Source of the DNA: Toxoplasma gondii ME49
Taxonomy: Eukaryota > Apicomplexa > Conoidasida > Eucoccidiorida > Sarcocystidae
Length of the DNA: 64,000 nucleotides
NCBI RefSeq assembly: GCF_000006565.2
Contig: NC_031480.1
Location: 1,504,144-1,568,143, forward strand
Direction of reading: 5' to 3'
Below the pieces are notes generated by a model, which was given only the letters and a program-made list of their open reading frames with translations, was not told where the DNA came from and made no database searches. How positions within the stretch are numbered: position 1 is the first letter of the stretch; every line of letters starts with the position of its first letter. The translations under genes were made by a program, and so were the position numbers. Of the stretch, positions 35,601 through 46,373 are shown one piece after another.

Positions 35601-38600
35601 TCGACATTCTGTGGGAGCGACGAGGACGCCAGCGTCGACGTCACGATCAAAGAGAGGCTTGAGCGAGGGAGAACGGAAGATTGTTTCTCGCTTCTCCGGG
35701 CAGGAACACGTTGGGGGCTTCCCCAAGAAAGGAGACAAGTGCCTCGCGCTTTGCCACTGGTTTTCAGCTCGTCCCTGGAGGCGAAATGCCGCATCCCTGC
35801 ACGATCCCCTGCTCGCTCTTGACCGCGCTGCTGGGGTGCCTACGCCGCCCCCACCCTGTTCTCTTCCTTCCTCTAAAGGGTGGCTTCCGTCTTCTTTCGA
35901 CCTGCTTCTCGGCGCGGCTCTCTCTCTGCCCAAGGGGCTGGACAAAGAAGCCGAGGTCATCAGTGAAGCACATGAGGCAGACCAGAACGAGGAAGACGAA
36001 AAACAGGGGGAAGAAGCGGACGCGAAGGTCGAAGAAGAGGAACGAAAAGAAGACGGGGAGGGAGAAAAAGCAAAAGAAGGTGACGCAGACGGAGGAAGAG
36101 AAGAAGAACAAGAGGAAGGAGAGAACGAAGGGTGCATGTGACATGGGGACTTCGTGGGGGCTGGGGAGGGCGCGTCGCAGACCGTGGTGGCCTCTGGTCC
36201 AGAGGAGAACGTAGAAGGAGGGCCTGGAGAAGAAGACGTAGAACAAAAAGGGGAGCAAGACGGCGAGGAGCACGAGAGAGAAGAAAAAGCTAGCCACGAA
36301 GAAGAGAGTGTAGACGACCGGAGGAGAGAGGGTGGATGCGCTCCCGAAGGCGCGAAGGCGGGAAGGGGAGAGATGCAGGACAGAGGGAAAGAAGGCAGAG
36401 GAGACGTGAGAGAAGAACACGAGTGTGGAGGAGACGCAGGCGAAGACGCCTGGCTCCCGTGTACAGACAGCGAAGCACAGGGGGAAGAGGCGAGGGGCGA
36501 GCAGGAGGAGGGCCAGGCTGTGGAGGCCGTTGGATGTACGAGGCGCCCAGACCCACCCAGAGCAGAGGCAGCAGACGTCGAAATGCAGGACAGCAGAGAA
36601 GAAAGAGATGCGGTGTCTCCGTCAACTTCCTGGCCTCTCAGAGACCACGCGCGACACTCAAAGTTCCCTGGGTCGCCCTTTCCTGCATGAAGTCTTCCTG
36701 TGCAGCAGGCCTTTCTCGCTCGTCTCATCTCAGTTGCATGCGGACCCTCTTTTCTGGGGCATTCACTCTTCTCGCTTGTTTCACGCCCCACATCCATGAA
36801 ACGCGGCTCTTCCTCTCTCTGTCGGGTGTCGCTTTCCTCTTCGCCTTCGCGATTTGTCTCTCCGAGTTTCGACGGCGACTCGGAGAACGCTGCGTCGTCC
36901 AGAGGGTCTCGCACTGTTCCTGTCAGATCTCCTCGCAGGGATGGGAAGCACGAAGGGCTTCTGGTGTTGGAAGCAAGGGATGCTGTGTGCGATTCGCTTT
37001 TCTCGACCGCTTCTTCTGCCAGTTCTTCTTTTTCTATCTCTTTCGTTTCCTTCTCTGCGTTTGTTGTCTCTTCCTCTTGGACCCCTTCATTCTCCAGTGC
37101 TTTGTGTCTTCGCTGTCCGGTTGCTTCGACTCCGCTGCGTGTGCCCTCTTCAGCATCTGCTAGGACTGAGCCTCTCTGCCTCTCTCTGTTCCGGTCAGTC
37201 TCTTCTTCTTCCGCGTTCTGTTCCGCGAGCGCAGAAACCGCATCTGTCTCCTCACTCACCTCGACACAGAGGGCAGCCGTGGTGGTGAGGAGGGCCGCTC
37301 GCGAATCGGGGAAGAGTGCAGAAAGGTATGGCTGTCTGGAACTCGTCTCGCTGCTCTCTTCGTAGAAGGAAGGCGAGTCAAACTCAGGTGTACAGACACG
37401 CGGAGTCCGATCTGGCGGCACTGTCTCGTCTTTCCTCTCACACGCTTCTCCGCGTCCTACTCGCTCGGTTTCTCCAGTTTTCCGGCGGTTTCCGTCTGCG
37501 CCTCTCGTTGGCACCGAGAGCGATGCTTGCACCGTCAAGGAGGGCTTCGAATGGCGCTGCTCCTTCTCTCCCGTGAGTTCTCCAGTGTCTGCAGGTTCTT
37601 GCGAGGCCTCTCGCGGTGCCTCGTTGCCCCCCTCACCCCGACGCTCTCCACGCTCGTCTCGCCAAAGGGTCTCGTCTCTGGCTCGACTGTCAATCGTCTC
37701 CGCGTCTTTCTCCCCCTCTTCGCGCGACCTCTCGAATCTGGCAGGAACTTCCGAAGTCCCAGCAAGTGCATTAGCCTCTCGTTCGCCTTCGAACAAGCTT
37801 TTGCAGGAGGAGAAATCAACCGTTTCCACCGAATGAGAGTGAGGCGAAGGGGAAACGCAGAGGGCGGTCGAGCTGAGGTGAACGGAGGGGGTGGAAGGAG
37901 ACAATTGGTGGCAAGAAGGCTCGCTAGAATCACTTGAAGAAGAAGATGACGAAGGCGACGTGACATCGGTGAGAGTTGAAGAAGAAAGATCTCTAGACGG
38001 TGGAGTCGAAACAGGTGTGATGTAGACCATGCAGGAACGACGCGGAAAAGAAACTGGAGGAGGGACAGAGGCAGGGGGGGGAAGAACACGGACAAGGAGA
38101 CGAGACGGAGGAGACGGAAGAGACAACTGCTCACAGGAATCGTCTCTAGGAGCCGCGGGCTTCCCGATCTGCCGTTCGCAAATGTTTAGGTCTCGAGTCG
38201 ATGGTAATCCAGGCTTCTCCTTTGTAATCTTGGGAGGTTTCTTGTGGCAAACAAACGGTGTGTTCGCCTCTCTCGTGGGGTCGAGAGTTTCGCGTACACT
38301 CCACCTCGTCACTGACAAAGAAGAGAAGAAGCCGGAGGCGCCGCCCGCTCGCTGTGAGTTCTTGTTTCTCTCTGCGTTCACTTGCTCTAGCTCTGAAGTA
38401 TCATGTTCTCTTTCTAGAGGCGCTTGTTCTCTCCCTCGATTCTCTTGATGTTTCTCCCTCTGTGTGTAGTGCGGCTGCTTCTCGCGCAGTGGCTCTGTCC
38501 TTTCTCGGTCTCCTGCCAAGGCGTTGCGTGTCTTTTGAGACGAAGAAAGAAGCGGACAGCAAGGAAGAGAAACTGACCTTGGCGAGGAGGCAGGAGATAA

Positions 38601-38876
38601 ACCGAGAGAGGAGGGAGGAACGGAGGACGCAGCAAAAGAGGAGGAGACAGAAGCAGACGAGAGAGGAGAGCCTTGGGGAGGTGACGGGGGACGTGGGGGA
38701 GGAAAGGAGACAGCGCAGCAGGGAGAGGAATGGCGAAATGCACAGCAGCCAGTTGGAGGCGAGGCCGAGTCTAGCGCCAGCCATGGGGAAAGCGACACTG
38801 GGGAGGGTGTGTGAGGTTTGCCCGACGCGCTCCGGCTCGCGTCTCCTCTCTGGGTCTCTGTCGCATGCTTTGCCAT
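31468..38876 (-). CDS. Very large, mostly disordered protein, unknown function
   Basis: Exons 38876-33595, 32977-32775, 32357-32247 and 32045-31468 are all phase-consistent and give 2057 residues. The start is an ATG in a strong CACCATGGC context. An acceptor-like site lies just upstream (TTTCGTTCAG, about 38900), so the protein could begin in an earlier exon. The 5.3-kb first exon is Ser/Pro/Glu/Arg-rich with a long Ser run (about 34165-34318) and RDRRDKRD-type repeats. Islands of order occur, such as EVVKATQTLVHCLQLERTF, SLVHVMELLREASEEL and YLLDAVLGYRRLMVLKEQ. The small second and third exons are the best-ordered part (RLKAVAFLRFLREAAFVASL, LDALTALEDAILRDG). I recognise no domain. Introns contain TA tracts and a 15-bp minisatellite. 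Helical blocks spaced by disorder resemble other coccidian scaffold or organelle proteins, but no function can be given. Confidence 0.72.
32131..32210. repeat. 15-bp minisatellite in an intron
   Basis: About five copies of a GAAGGAGAAGCAGAA unit, one with TAG in place of GAG. It lies between the exons ending 32247 and starting 32045. On the minus strand it is pyrimidine-rich, as in a normal intron 3' half. Confidence 0.85.
32393..32406. repeat. Palindromic motif GGTGTACATACACC
   Basis: Reverse complement of the 25744 copy. It lies 35 bases upstream of the inferred acceptor of the third exon of the 31468-38876 gene. Confidence 0.8.
32561..32650. repeat. Two TA microsatellites
   Basis: TA runs at 32561-32588 and about 32618-32650, in the second intron of the large minus-strand gene. 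Confidence 0.92.
33041..33245. repeat. Compound TA/CA microsatellite
   Basis: Blocks of TATA, CATA and CACA words with several pure TA runs. It lies in the first intron of the large minus-strand gene. Confidence 0.9.
33845..33901 (-). repeat. Coding Arg/Asp repeat
   Basis: Repeated CTGTCTCTT words on the plus strand encode RDRRDKRDRRDRRDG on the minus strand, near the end of the 5.3-kb exon. Confidence 0.8.
34165..34318 (-). repeat. Coding poly-Ser tract
   Basis: GAAGAAGAGG-type purine repeats on the plus strand encode a run of about 50 residues that are nearly all Ser in the large minus-strand protein. Confidence 0.85.
37387..37400. repeat. Palindromic motif, coding copy (one mismatch)
   Basis: GGTGTACAGACACG inside the 5.3-kb exon. 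On the coding strand it reads PRVCTPE. One arm is imperfect. Confidence 0.65.
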
Positions 38877-39193
38877 GGTGCAGAGCCAGCGCTCGTAGCT
38901 GAACGAAACCCAGAGGCAAAAACTGTCGGCAATCGAGGGGAGAGAAAGAATGCGGAAGGGGGAGAGGGGAAAGGGACTGAGAGAAAGAAAGAAGGCGTGT
39001 GACGAAGAAAGCAAACGTCCGACAGAAGAGAGACAGGGCAAAGAAAAAAGAGAGAAATGTCGGAGAGAGGAGTAGAAGAGTCAAAAGTGAACAGAAAAGG
39101 AGGCAACTGGGGCACAAGAACAGCAAACGCAGAGCGCAGGAAAAGAGTAAAGTACAGAGAGAGACATGATTTTGCGCGATCCAGAGCACCTAC

Positions 39194-41611
39194 CGCACAA
39201 AGCCGGCGCGCGTCTTTTCTGAGATTTGATAGAGGCGATCCAGCTGAATGGACGAAAGTTTCGGGAAGTAAAGATGAAGGACAGTCCGAAAATGCTGCCT
39301 GTACAGCAACACCAAAAGAGGACGAACGTCTCAAAACACGGGCGAAAAAAACAGCGTGTATGCTTTCCTGTACACTCACATACAAACCGATTCAGAACCA
39401 TATATATACAGGCATATAAACATATATATATACATATATATATACGTATGCATTTGTGCATTTGTGCCAGCACATATCTAAGTAGGCACGAACAACAAAA
39501 GCATGTCGCGTCACAAACGCGCCTTTAGACGTTTACACACCGTTATACACCAGTTTAGAAAACCATGTTGAGATCGTTGTATATGCGCGTCGACAGCCCA
39601 GTACGTACATGGGTGAGAGCGTTCGCTTCAGTCTACGAAGAGGCTGGGCCGTGATCGTTTCAGAGCCGGAAGCGGATAGGGTTCACAGGCACTGCGGTCT
39701 CAAAAGGTTATGTGGACATCAAGCATGCAGGTTTTTTTCTTCTTCGCGCTCTCTTACCTTGAGATGCAGCGTAGCTTGTGACTATCGAATTGGATAAATG
39801 CACTGAGAATCGGCAGATTCAACGTCCTCAAGCCTGTCGGATGAAGCACGCCTTGCTCTTCTCTCTCTCCTTCTCTCTGTTGTTCTCCTTCGGCGCCCTC
39901 TTCCTTTTCTTCGGTCCGGGATTCGTCTCGAGTTGCGCGTTGTCTGCAGGGTCTCTTTCTGTGGTCTCTTCGGGCGCGCGTGTCTCCTACGGAGTCGCAG
40001 GAGCGGTCGAGGGCCTCTGGCGAGGAGCAGAAAACGCGCGCGGCCCAGTCGATGGTCTCTCGGAAGCGAACGTGACTGGCTTTGTCTGCCAGTACGGCTG
40101 CGAGGAATTCCCTTGCAGAGAGCGCAGCGCTCGCGGCGCCGCTCAGGGAAGCCCCCCACCGCCGTCGGCGCTCTACGCCCAACGCTGCTTGCGCGTCCGC
40201 TTTGGGCCAAGCGAGAGGAGACAGCGGAGCCCGAGAAGGCCCTGATGAGTGTCTCCGACGCTGTCTCTTTTCGTTCAAGAAGCTGAGCAAGGTGCGGCAT
40301 TCTGTGTCGCTCAGACCTGCGTCGATAACTGAAGCAAACACCGCGAGCCAGTCCGCGTGGAACGGCAAGTCTGCACAGGAGACAGACAGGGGGAAGGTCT
40401 TATAGAGGAGGGAGATACGGCAAGACAGAGAGAGAAACGCCATGGAAAGGGGAGACAAGCGAGACACGCAGCTGGAAGCGAGAAAAGCCGAGAGGCGCCG
40501 GACGAGAAAGACATCTCGAAAGGAGAGAGCCAAGGACGAAAAAACGAAGTCACTCAGAAAGGCAGAGAAAGAGACCGAGACAGACATCGAGACAGAGACA
40601 GAGAGACACACAGAGAGAGACAGAGACAGGATGAGACACAGAAGCCTGTAGAGGTAGAAACTGAGACAGAGCGGGGCGGCAAAAAACGGCTGCAGAGACA
40701 GAGAAGATGTTTGCAAGAACAGAAAGAAAACGAGAAACGACAGTTGGGAAGAGGAGGCGTCGTGTCTGTGTTTTAGGCGGGAGTGAAAGGTCACCACAAT
40801 GAGAGAGCAGGGCTGAAAGGAAGCGTCTCGAACCTTGTCCCTTGTTCAGAGACACCGAGTGGAGACTGTTTCTCTTTCGAATTTGTTCCTACCTAAAATC
40901 CTCGCTTCTTCGTCCTTCTTCCTTGTCTTCTCGCGGCCCTCTTGGTCGTCCTGCCGCTCTGGACTTTGCCAGAGACCGCTGGAATGACTCGCCAGTTCCT
41001 CGCGCGTTGCAAGTCTCATCCCGACACTACCTCGTTCCCCGCTCTCCATCTTCCCTTGGTCGCGCGTCGGTGCCTCAAGGTCCGGAGACGAGCGACTTGC
41101 TGAGATTGAAGGCAAAGGCAGTTCTCGCACCCTCTCCCCGGCCTCGAATCCGCTCTCCGCCTCTTCTTCGTTCTCTTCTTCATCGTCACCTCCTCCCTCT
41201 TTGTGGTGCGTTTCGCAGTAGAGGCGGAACGAACGGACGACGAGACGCGCCGGGGAGACTCGCTGGCGGTCGAGGCTGAAGCAGAGCCAGGAGGAAACAG
41301 GAGACAGAGGGAACACGACGGTGGCCCGACCCAGCAGGCGAGAGGGACTTGGACCTTTTTCAGTTTGAAGAACTACTCAGGTACGATGTGGAGAGACAGC
41401 TGCGATGGGAAAAAGAACGGAGAAGAGTCCAGTCCTTAACTGGTGATAGGCATGGATGTAAGTGTGTGCCAGTTGTCAGCTCAGAATCCTTCTCTACAGC
41501 TTGCACCACTGGATTCAGTAACGGAGGCTTCTCGAGCAAACGAGCGACTAAACTACGAAAGACTTGAGTTTCATTCAGACACGCAGGGCATGGGAAGCGT
41601 TCGTCGAGTCT
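39194..41611 (-). CDS. Phase-consistent exon series, helical protein of unknown function
   Basis: Exons 41611-41385, 41275-40893, 40370-39758 and probably 39243-39194. The first three join in phases 2 and 1 without stops. The peptide runs RLDERFPCPACLNE, QVFRSLVARLLEKPPLLNP and RLVVRSFRLYCETHH, then a long acidic linker, FHADWLAVFASVIDAGLS, AREFLAAVLADKASHVRF and NLPILSAFIQFDSHKLRC. Helical units between disordered linkers suggest a repeat protein like the one at 88-7008, but I see no named domain. No start Met fits the first exon, so the 5' end is missing. The last exon reads well in one phase (LDRLYQISEKTRAGFVR) and would then splice in frame towards the large gene at 38876. However, its start phase does not match the exon before it. 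Gene limits are unresolved. Confidence 0.5.
39396..39452. repeat. TA-rich microsatellite
   Basis: TATATA/CATATA words inside the inferred intron between 39757 and 39244. Confidence 0.85.
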
Positions 41612-41877
41612 CTGAAAAGGTACGAGGCCGAGGAGAGAGAAGGGGGTCGACAGCAGTCCAGAACGGACGAGTGACAAAGAGAAGCGAAGAGAACAAGGGC
41701 CAGGGAGAAGAAGTAAAACGGCAGCCGAGCAAGGAAAGAAGCAGAAAACACGGGGAGCTGGAGGAGTAAGGGAAGACGAAAACCCATGCGAGGGAGAGAT
41801 GGCAGTTTTTCTCCACAGGCGAAACGGGGACTGGAGACAAATCTCAAAGATGGAACAGACGAACTAGCACACAATGC

Positions 41878-44664
41878 TCACCATTCTTTTATTCGCCCGA
41901 TGGTGGTTTGCGCATATTCCGCTGAATCGAGAGTGAAGGATCCAGCGCGTTGGCCGAAACGCGTCTTCGTTGATTGCGCTAGAATCGGCATTCTTTCTCT
42001 CCATGCTCGACTCTCTCGCTCGTGGCTTTTGGCCGCCTTCGCTTCTGAAGACTCGCCTTGCGCCTCAGGTCGCCTGACGCGGTCTGTCCTGCCTTTTCTC
42101 TTTGCTCTCTCTGTGTGCATGCTTCTCTGAGGCGAGGACGAGATCCTCTCGGCCGCGGCTCTTCGCTGTTCGCGCCTGTTTTCTTCTTCCGCATCTCCCC
42201 TCTGCATGCGCACAAGCCAGCGTTGAGGCGGGTGGGTGTCGCTCTCTCTCTCTCGAAGGAACCTGCGAGCTTCCAGACGTCTGGACTCGCTTTTTTCCTC
42301 CAGACGCGTGACTCCTTCAGACGCGACTGCATGTGGAACAGCGTGATGAAGCAGCTTCTCGCTGTCTATCTCTGCCGGCGCCGGCGGAGAGTCTCCACGC
42401 TCGGGAAGCCTCTCTCGCGCTCGAACTCGAGCCTGCGGAGTGCCAACACCCAGCGTAGCCCCCTCAGCTGGAAAGGCGAGCAGGGCGCCGCCCAACTCCA
42501 CTGGCGTTGTCGCCTCGGCGTCTTCGTTCGCTTCTGCCTCGCGACGGTTTTGTGCCGCGTCCCGCTCTCCGGGCTTCTCGAGGGCGAGGGAAGCTGGAGA
42601 CACCGAGCTCGCTCGCTTCCTTCCTGTCTCAGTATGGCAACCGGCGAGAGCTGGAGAGGCGCACGACAGCGACTCACGAGCGAGGCAGCGGCTTCGCCGC
42701 CTCAGAAAGAAGCCGGACGAGTGCGGGGGCAGCCAGAGACACGGAGACAGAGATGGAAGGGTCGAGAAAGTCGCAAAGGCAGAGAGCGACTTCTCCGTAT
42801 GTACGGCGGAGACTTCCTCGCCTTCTTCGTTTCCTCTACAAAGCACGTTGGATTCTTCAGAGGGATTCGCATTCCCCGCCATCACTGGCCGGTCTGTGAG
42901 CTCGGCCTGGAACTTCTCGTGTATTCGGTGCGTCTTGCTTCCTCCCGCCGCTCTGTTGAATCTCTCTACTTTCGACTTCACTTCCGCTCCGCTTACTTCC
43001 TTCGCGTTCTTTCGCCCTCCGTTTTCGGATGTCTCTCCCGGCCAGCAGCTCGCTCGCTCTCCCACGCCTTCGCTCCCTGTCTCCGCCCGCGCGTCGCGTG
43101 TCTCCTCACGCTCGCGCTCTCCTCCGGTGAGTCCGTTGTTTCTCCCTGCCGCCTCCGGTTGTCCGTACACTCCCTGGTCTCCGTCACCTTTCTGGGTTCC
43201 TCCAGTCTGATCCTCTCTACGTTCGTGGCAGGTCTCTTCTTCTCCCTTCTTCACCCTCGAGAGGCCTCCACAGACCGGCGAGAAAAGCGAAGCAGGAGAG
43301 GCGCCGCTCATCCTTGCGTGCGACGACCTCAGGACTCCATCTGCTACATCTCCCCCCTTTAACTCGCCTTTTCTTGGCTCTCCCTTCCTTAACACTGCTT
43401 CTCCTAGCTCTGTTTCGCTTGACTCTGCTTCGTCACTCTCTTCCTCTCGGGAGGTTCGCTTCACGTTCTTGCTGTGTTTCTGTTGAAAAGAGAGGAGGAA
43501 CGGGTGGGCGAGTAGGGCAGCGGGTGCGGGTCGTTTGTGAGGGTCTTTTTCGAGCATGGCGTGGATGATTTGCGCGAGCTGAGGCGAGTAATGTGGTGGA
43601 AGCGGAGCGACTGGCTTGAACGCGATGTTCCAGACGAGGGCAAGAAAGGAGTCGCCCGCGAAGGCGCTAGAGAGTGCACAGAGCTCAAAGAGGACGCAGC
43701 CGAGCGCCCAGACGTCGCTCTTGTAGGTGTACGGTTTGTTTTCGCACATTTCCGGAGACATGTACTGCGGCGTGCCGACTGCGGTGTGGGCGAGGGCGAG
43801 AGTCGTGGTCATTACGCGGCTGATGCCGAAGTCTCCGATTTTCACGTTCTCCCGCTCGTCCAGCAAGATGTTGCTCGGCTTCAGGTCCCGGTGCAGAATC
43901 CGCTTCGAGTGTATGTACCGCAGGCCCTCAGCGAGCTGGAGGAGCCACTTGACTGCGCGCGCCTCCTCGACGAACTCTGCGCGTTTCTTTTGCTCCACGA
44001 GCAGCGCGGCGAGGTCTCCGCGCTCGCAGAACTCCATGACGATGACAAGGAACATGTCTTGGTGGACGAAGGACTCAACGCAGCGCACCACGGCGGGGTG
44101 CTCCAGTTGCTTCATCACCTCCGCCTCCTGCAAACTGAGTCGCCGGTCGCGCTCGTCCAGCGCCGTCAAGTCGATCTGCTTCGCGAGCCACTCGCTGCTG
44201 TCGCTCATCCGCCGCACGCGAAAGGCCCGCCCGAACTGGCCGCGCCCCACAAAGGTTACTACTTCGTAGCCATGCTGCCGAAAGTCCACGCTCGAGTTGC
44301 GCGCAGGCAGAGACAGCGAGAGACTCAACCCCCCCGCGCGCGGCCGGTGCTCGCAGACGCCCGCAGGCGAAGAAGAGGAGGAAGGAGAAGGGGAATCAGC
44401 ACATGAAGAAGCAGACGAGTGAGGCGCACGAGAAACCGAGGAAGGAGACGAACGAGAAGAAGAAGAAGAAGAAGGGGAGGGGGAAGAAACGGAGGGGGAA
44501 GACGGAGGAGAAGAAGGAGCAGGGGAAGGAGAGCAAGAAGGAGAGGACGAAGGAGAGGACGAAGTTCCCACGTGTCGTTTTTCATCGGACAGAGAAGCAG
44601 AAAGCTCACGGATACCACAAGAGAGAACAGCGGCGTCGGCCGCTCCCGGGGCTCTCGCATGCAT
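41878..44664 (-). CDS. NEK-family serine/threonine protein kinase
   Basis: A single open exon of 928 residues from the ATG at 44664. An upstream in-frame extension to about 44901 looks non-coding. After a Ser/Pro-rich N-terminus, the kinase domain spans about residues 130-390. It has the Gly-loop GRGQFGRAF, the Lys in LAKQIDL, HRDLKPSNILLDE (catalytic loop), DFGISR and the activation segment GTPQYMSPEM. YKSDVWALGCVLFEL and KRPAPAALLAHPFL close the lobe. The APE-equivalent SPE, the short activation loop and the 'TPxYMSPE' form point to NIMA-related kinases, which act in cell division, centrosomes and cilia/basal bodies. The remaining 540 residues are charged, disordered and contain no domain I recognise. 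The stop TGGTGAGC coincides with a GT donor consensus. Confidence 0.92.
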   Translation of the reverse strand: MHARAPGAADAAVLSCGIRELSASLSDEKRHVGTSSSPSSSPSCSPSPAPSSPPSSPSVSSPSPSSSSSSRSSPSSVSRAPHSSASSCADSPSPSSSSSPAGVCEHRPRAGGLSLSLSLPARNSSVDFRQHGYEVVTFVGRGQFGRAFRVRRMSDSSEWLAKQIDLTALDERDRRLSLQEAEVMKQLEHPAVVRCVESFVHQDMFLVIVMEFCERGDLAALLVEQKKRAEFVEEARAVKWLLQLAEGLRYIHSKRILHRDLKPSNILLDERENVKIGDFGISRVMTTTLALAHTAVGTPQYMSPEMCENKPYTYKSDVWALGCVLFELCALSSAFAGDSFLALVWNIAFKPVAPLPPHYSPQLAQIIHAMLEKDPHKRPAPAALLAHPFLLSFQQKHSKNVKRTSREEESDEAESSETELGEAVLRKGEPRKGELKGGDVADGVLRSSHARMSGASPASLFSPVCGGLSRVKKGEEETCHERREDQTGGTQKGDGDQGVYGQPEAAGRNNGLTGGEREREETRDARAETGSEGVGERASCWPGETSENGGRKNAKEVSGAEVKSKVERFNRAAGGSKTHRIHEKFQAELTDRPVMAGNANPSEESNVLCRGNEEGEEVSAVHTEKSLSAFATFSTLPSLSPCLWLPPHSSGFFLRRRSRCLARESLSCASPALAGCHTETGRKRASSVSPASLALEKPGERDAAQNRREAEANEDAEATTPVELGGALLAFPAEGATLGVGTPQARVRARERLPERGDSPPAPAEIDSEKLLHHAVPHAVASEGVTRLEEKSESRRLEARRFLRERESDTHPPQRWLVRMQRGDAEEENRREQRRAAAERISSSPQRSMHTERAKRKGRTDRVRRPEAQGESSEAKAAKSHERESRAWRERMPILAQSTKTRFGQRAGSFTLDSAEYAQTTIGRIKEW

Positions 44665-46373
44665 TTCGACTTGTGAAGAGACGGGGAGAAAAGCACGGAA
44701 AAAAAGAGATAAACAGTCGCGACAGAAGACAAAGGCCCGCCGAAAAGGTACGGCTTCTCGGTGGTGCGATTGTCTCCTTTCTGTGCACAGTGAGAGACAA
44801 AGACGCGACAGGAGAGACTCAGACGGGGGGCGAACGCTGTCGACGCAAAAGCAGGCACACAGTGCCTTATCGGAGAAGCCGGTCGAGAGGAAGAGCAGCA
44901 ACGCGGAGGCGAGGGAGAAGAAGCAGTCCTAGACGAAGAAGAAATGGCAGGCTCTTGAGATTCAGCAGACAGGCAGCAGAGAGAGTTGCTGCACGGGGGT
45001 ACAAAAGGGAAGACAAAGCTCCGTGGAAGAAATCCAGGATGCGCGAGAGAAACCGCGTTGTCTTGGAGTCCAGATTGCGGCTGAACACGCTTGCGAAACG
45101 CGACCGCCGGTGCGGACATGGGCGAGGCGCCGCGGGTTGGGGCGAAGAGCCAATGGGGGAAACGGAGAGGCGATCAGCGTGCAGGCAGTCTCAGAAGGCA
45201 AGCAGTTAAGCCCGCTGGAAATCTGGAAGGTGCCGGAGGAACGTGGCTTCTCCGGTTCTTCCAGAGTCCCGGCGGAAAGCTGAGCAGCCACTCGAAAGGG
45301 CGTGGAAGACCGCGAGAAACAAGTGGAGATGTTCCGCCAGTGCAGCGGGCCTTGTCCGTTTGCGTGGCATCCAGAAGCGCTCCAGGAGGGAGAAACCAGA
45401 GGAACTCTCGGACGGAGATCCATTGCAAGGCGTGCCCAGCTTCTCGTTTTCCACGGAGCAGAAGGAGAGGGAGAGCAACGAGCGACGGGGTGCGGCGGGC
45501 GAGAAGCCAAGGCGCCGCGGCAGGTACGTCTTCTGGTGTTAACAGTTCTGGTCGAAACCTCAGGAATCACGAAGGGAACAGGAGTTCGCGGCTCCCTCGG
45601 CACCGAGGGTCATCGACAGAAGCGGCCCTGGAGCCCGAGTTCGATGGTGGAGCCTGGCGTCCATTCTCCCCGATCACGCTGCAAAGTTTCTCTCTTCTGC
45701 GGAGTGGCTTTCTCGCGCGAGTGTATCTGCGGGCAGACTCCCTCTGTCTCGACAGAGAAATCCAGACGAGCACGCGGAAGAACGCGATCCTAGAGAAACG
45801 TGGGAGGGTGTCAGTGCGCCGGTGTGGAAACGACAAGCGAGGGAAACGAGAGACGTCAACAGTCGACTGTGTCTGTGCACCGCGGAGCTTAATCGTGCGT
45901 GCTGCGGAGAAAGGAGTGAGGTTCGACGGCGCCAGAGAGCGAACTGAGGCACGGAAGGAAAACAAGCACAAAAGAATGCAGGAAGAAGAAATCAGGGAAG
46001 ATAAGCCAAAAACAGAATCGTGGTGTGTTTCGAAATGGTGTAGAAGAGAAACAACACGAAATCTAGCGAAAGAGCTGACGCGGTGACGACAGAGCAGACG
46101 ACGTGACGAATCGAGGGGCGCCGCAGGATGAGAAATGCAGAAAGGAACTTGGCTCCGACAAACGAAGGTCTTCAAGAGCTAAACCACTAGTCCAACTCTC
46201 AGTATATACTACCCAGACACAGATGATATTTTCCTGTTTTAGAGATGATACAACGGTATGATCATGCTAGCATCTGGATAGTTTTCTGGCGCTGTTACTA
46301 TGATTGAATAGTGTAAGGATGAGGAAAATAGGTTCTCCTCTCCAAGTGCGTCAGACTGAAACGACGATCAGAA
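44665..46373. other. 5' region of the kinase gene
   Basis: Purine-rich on the plus strand next to the kinase start, then mixed. A long minus-strand frame at 44962-45603 and a plus-strand one at 45091-46086 overlap. Neither shows family features. This is probably 5' UTR and promoter, perhaps with a UTR intron. Confidence 0.45.

Noticed and set aside
41611..41900. Fusion of the kinase with the following exons into one giant protein
   Set aside because: Both possible acceptors create TGA at the joint, so no in-frame fusion is supported by the sequence.
42058..43362. 434-codon plus-strand frame opposite the kinase C-terminus
   Set aside because: Antisense shadow. The opposite strand carries the kinase frame without interruption.
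44403..45209. 268-codon plus-strand Lys/Arg/Glu-rich frame
   Set aside because: It reads purine runs opposite the Ser-rich kinase N-terminus and 5' UTR, with no ordered segment.
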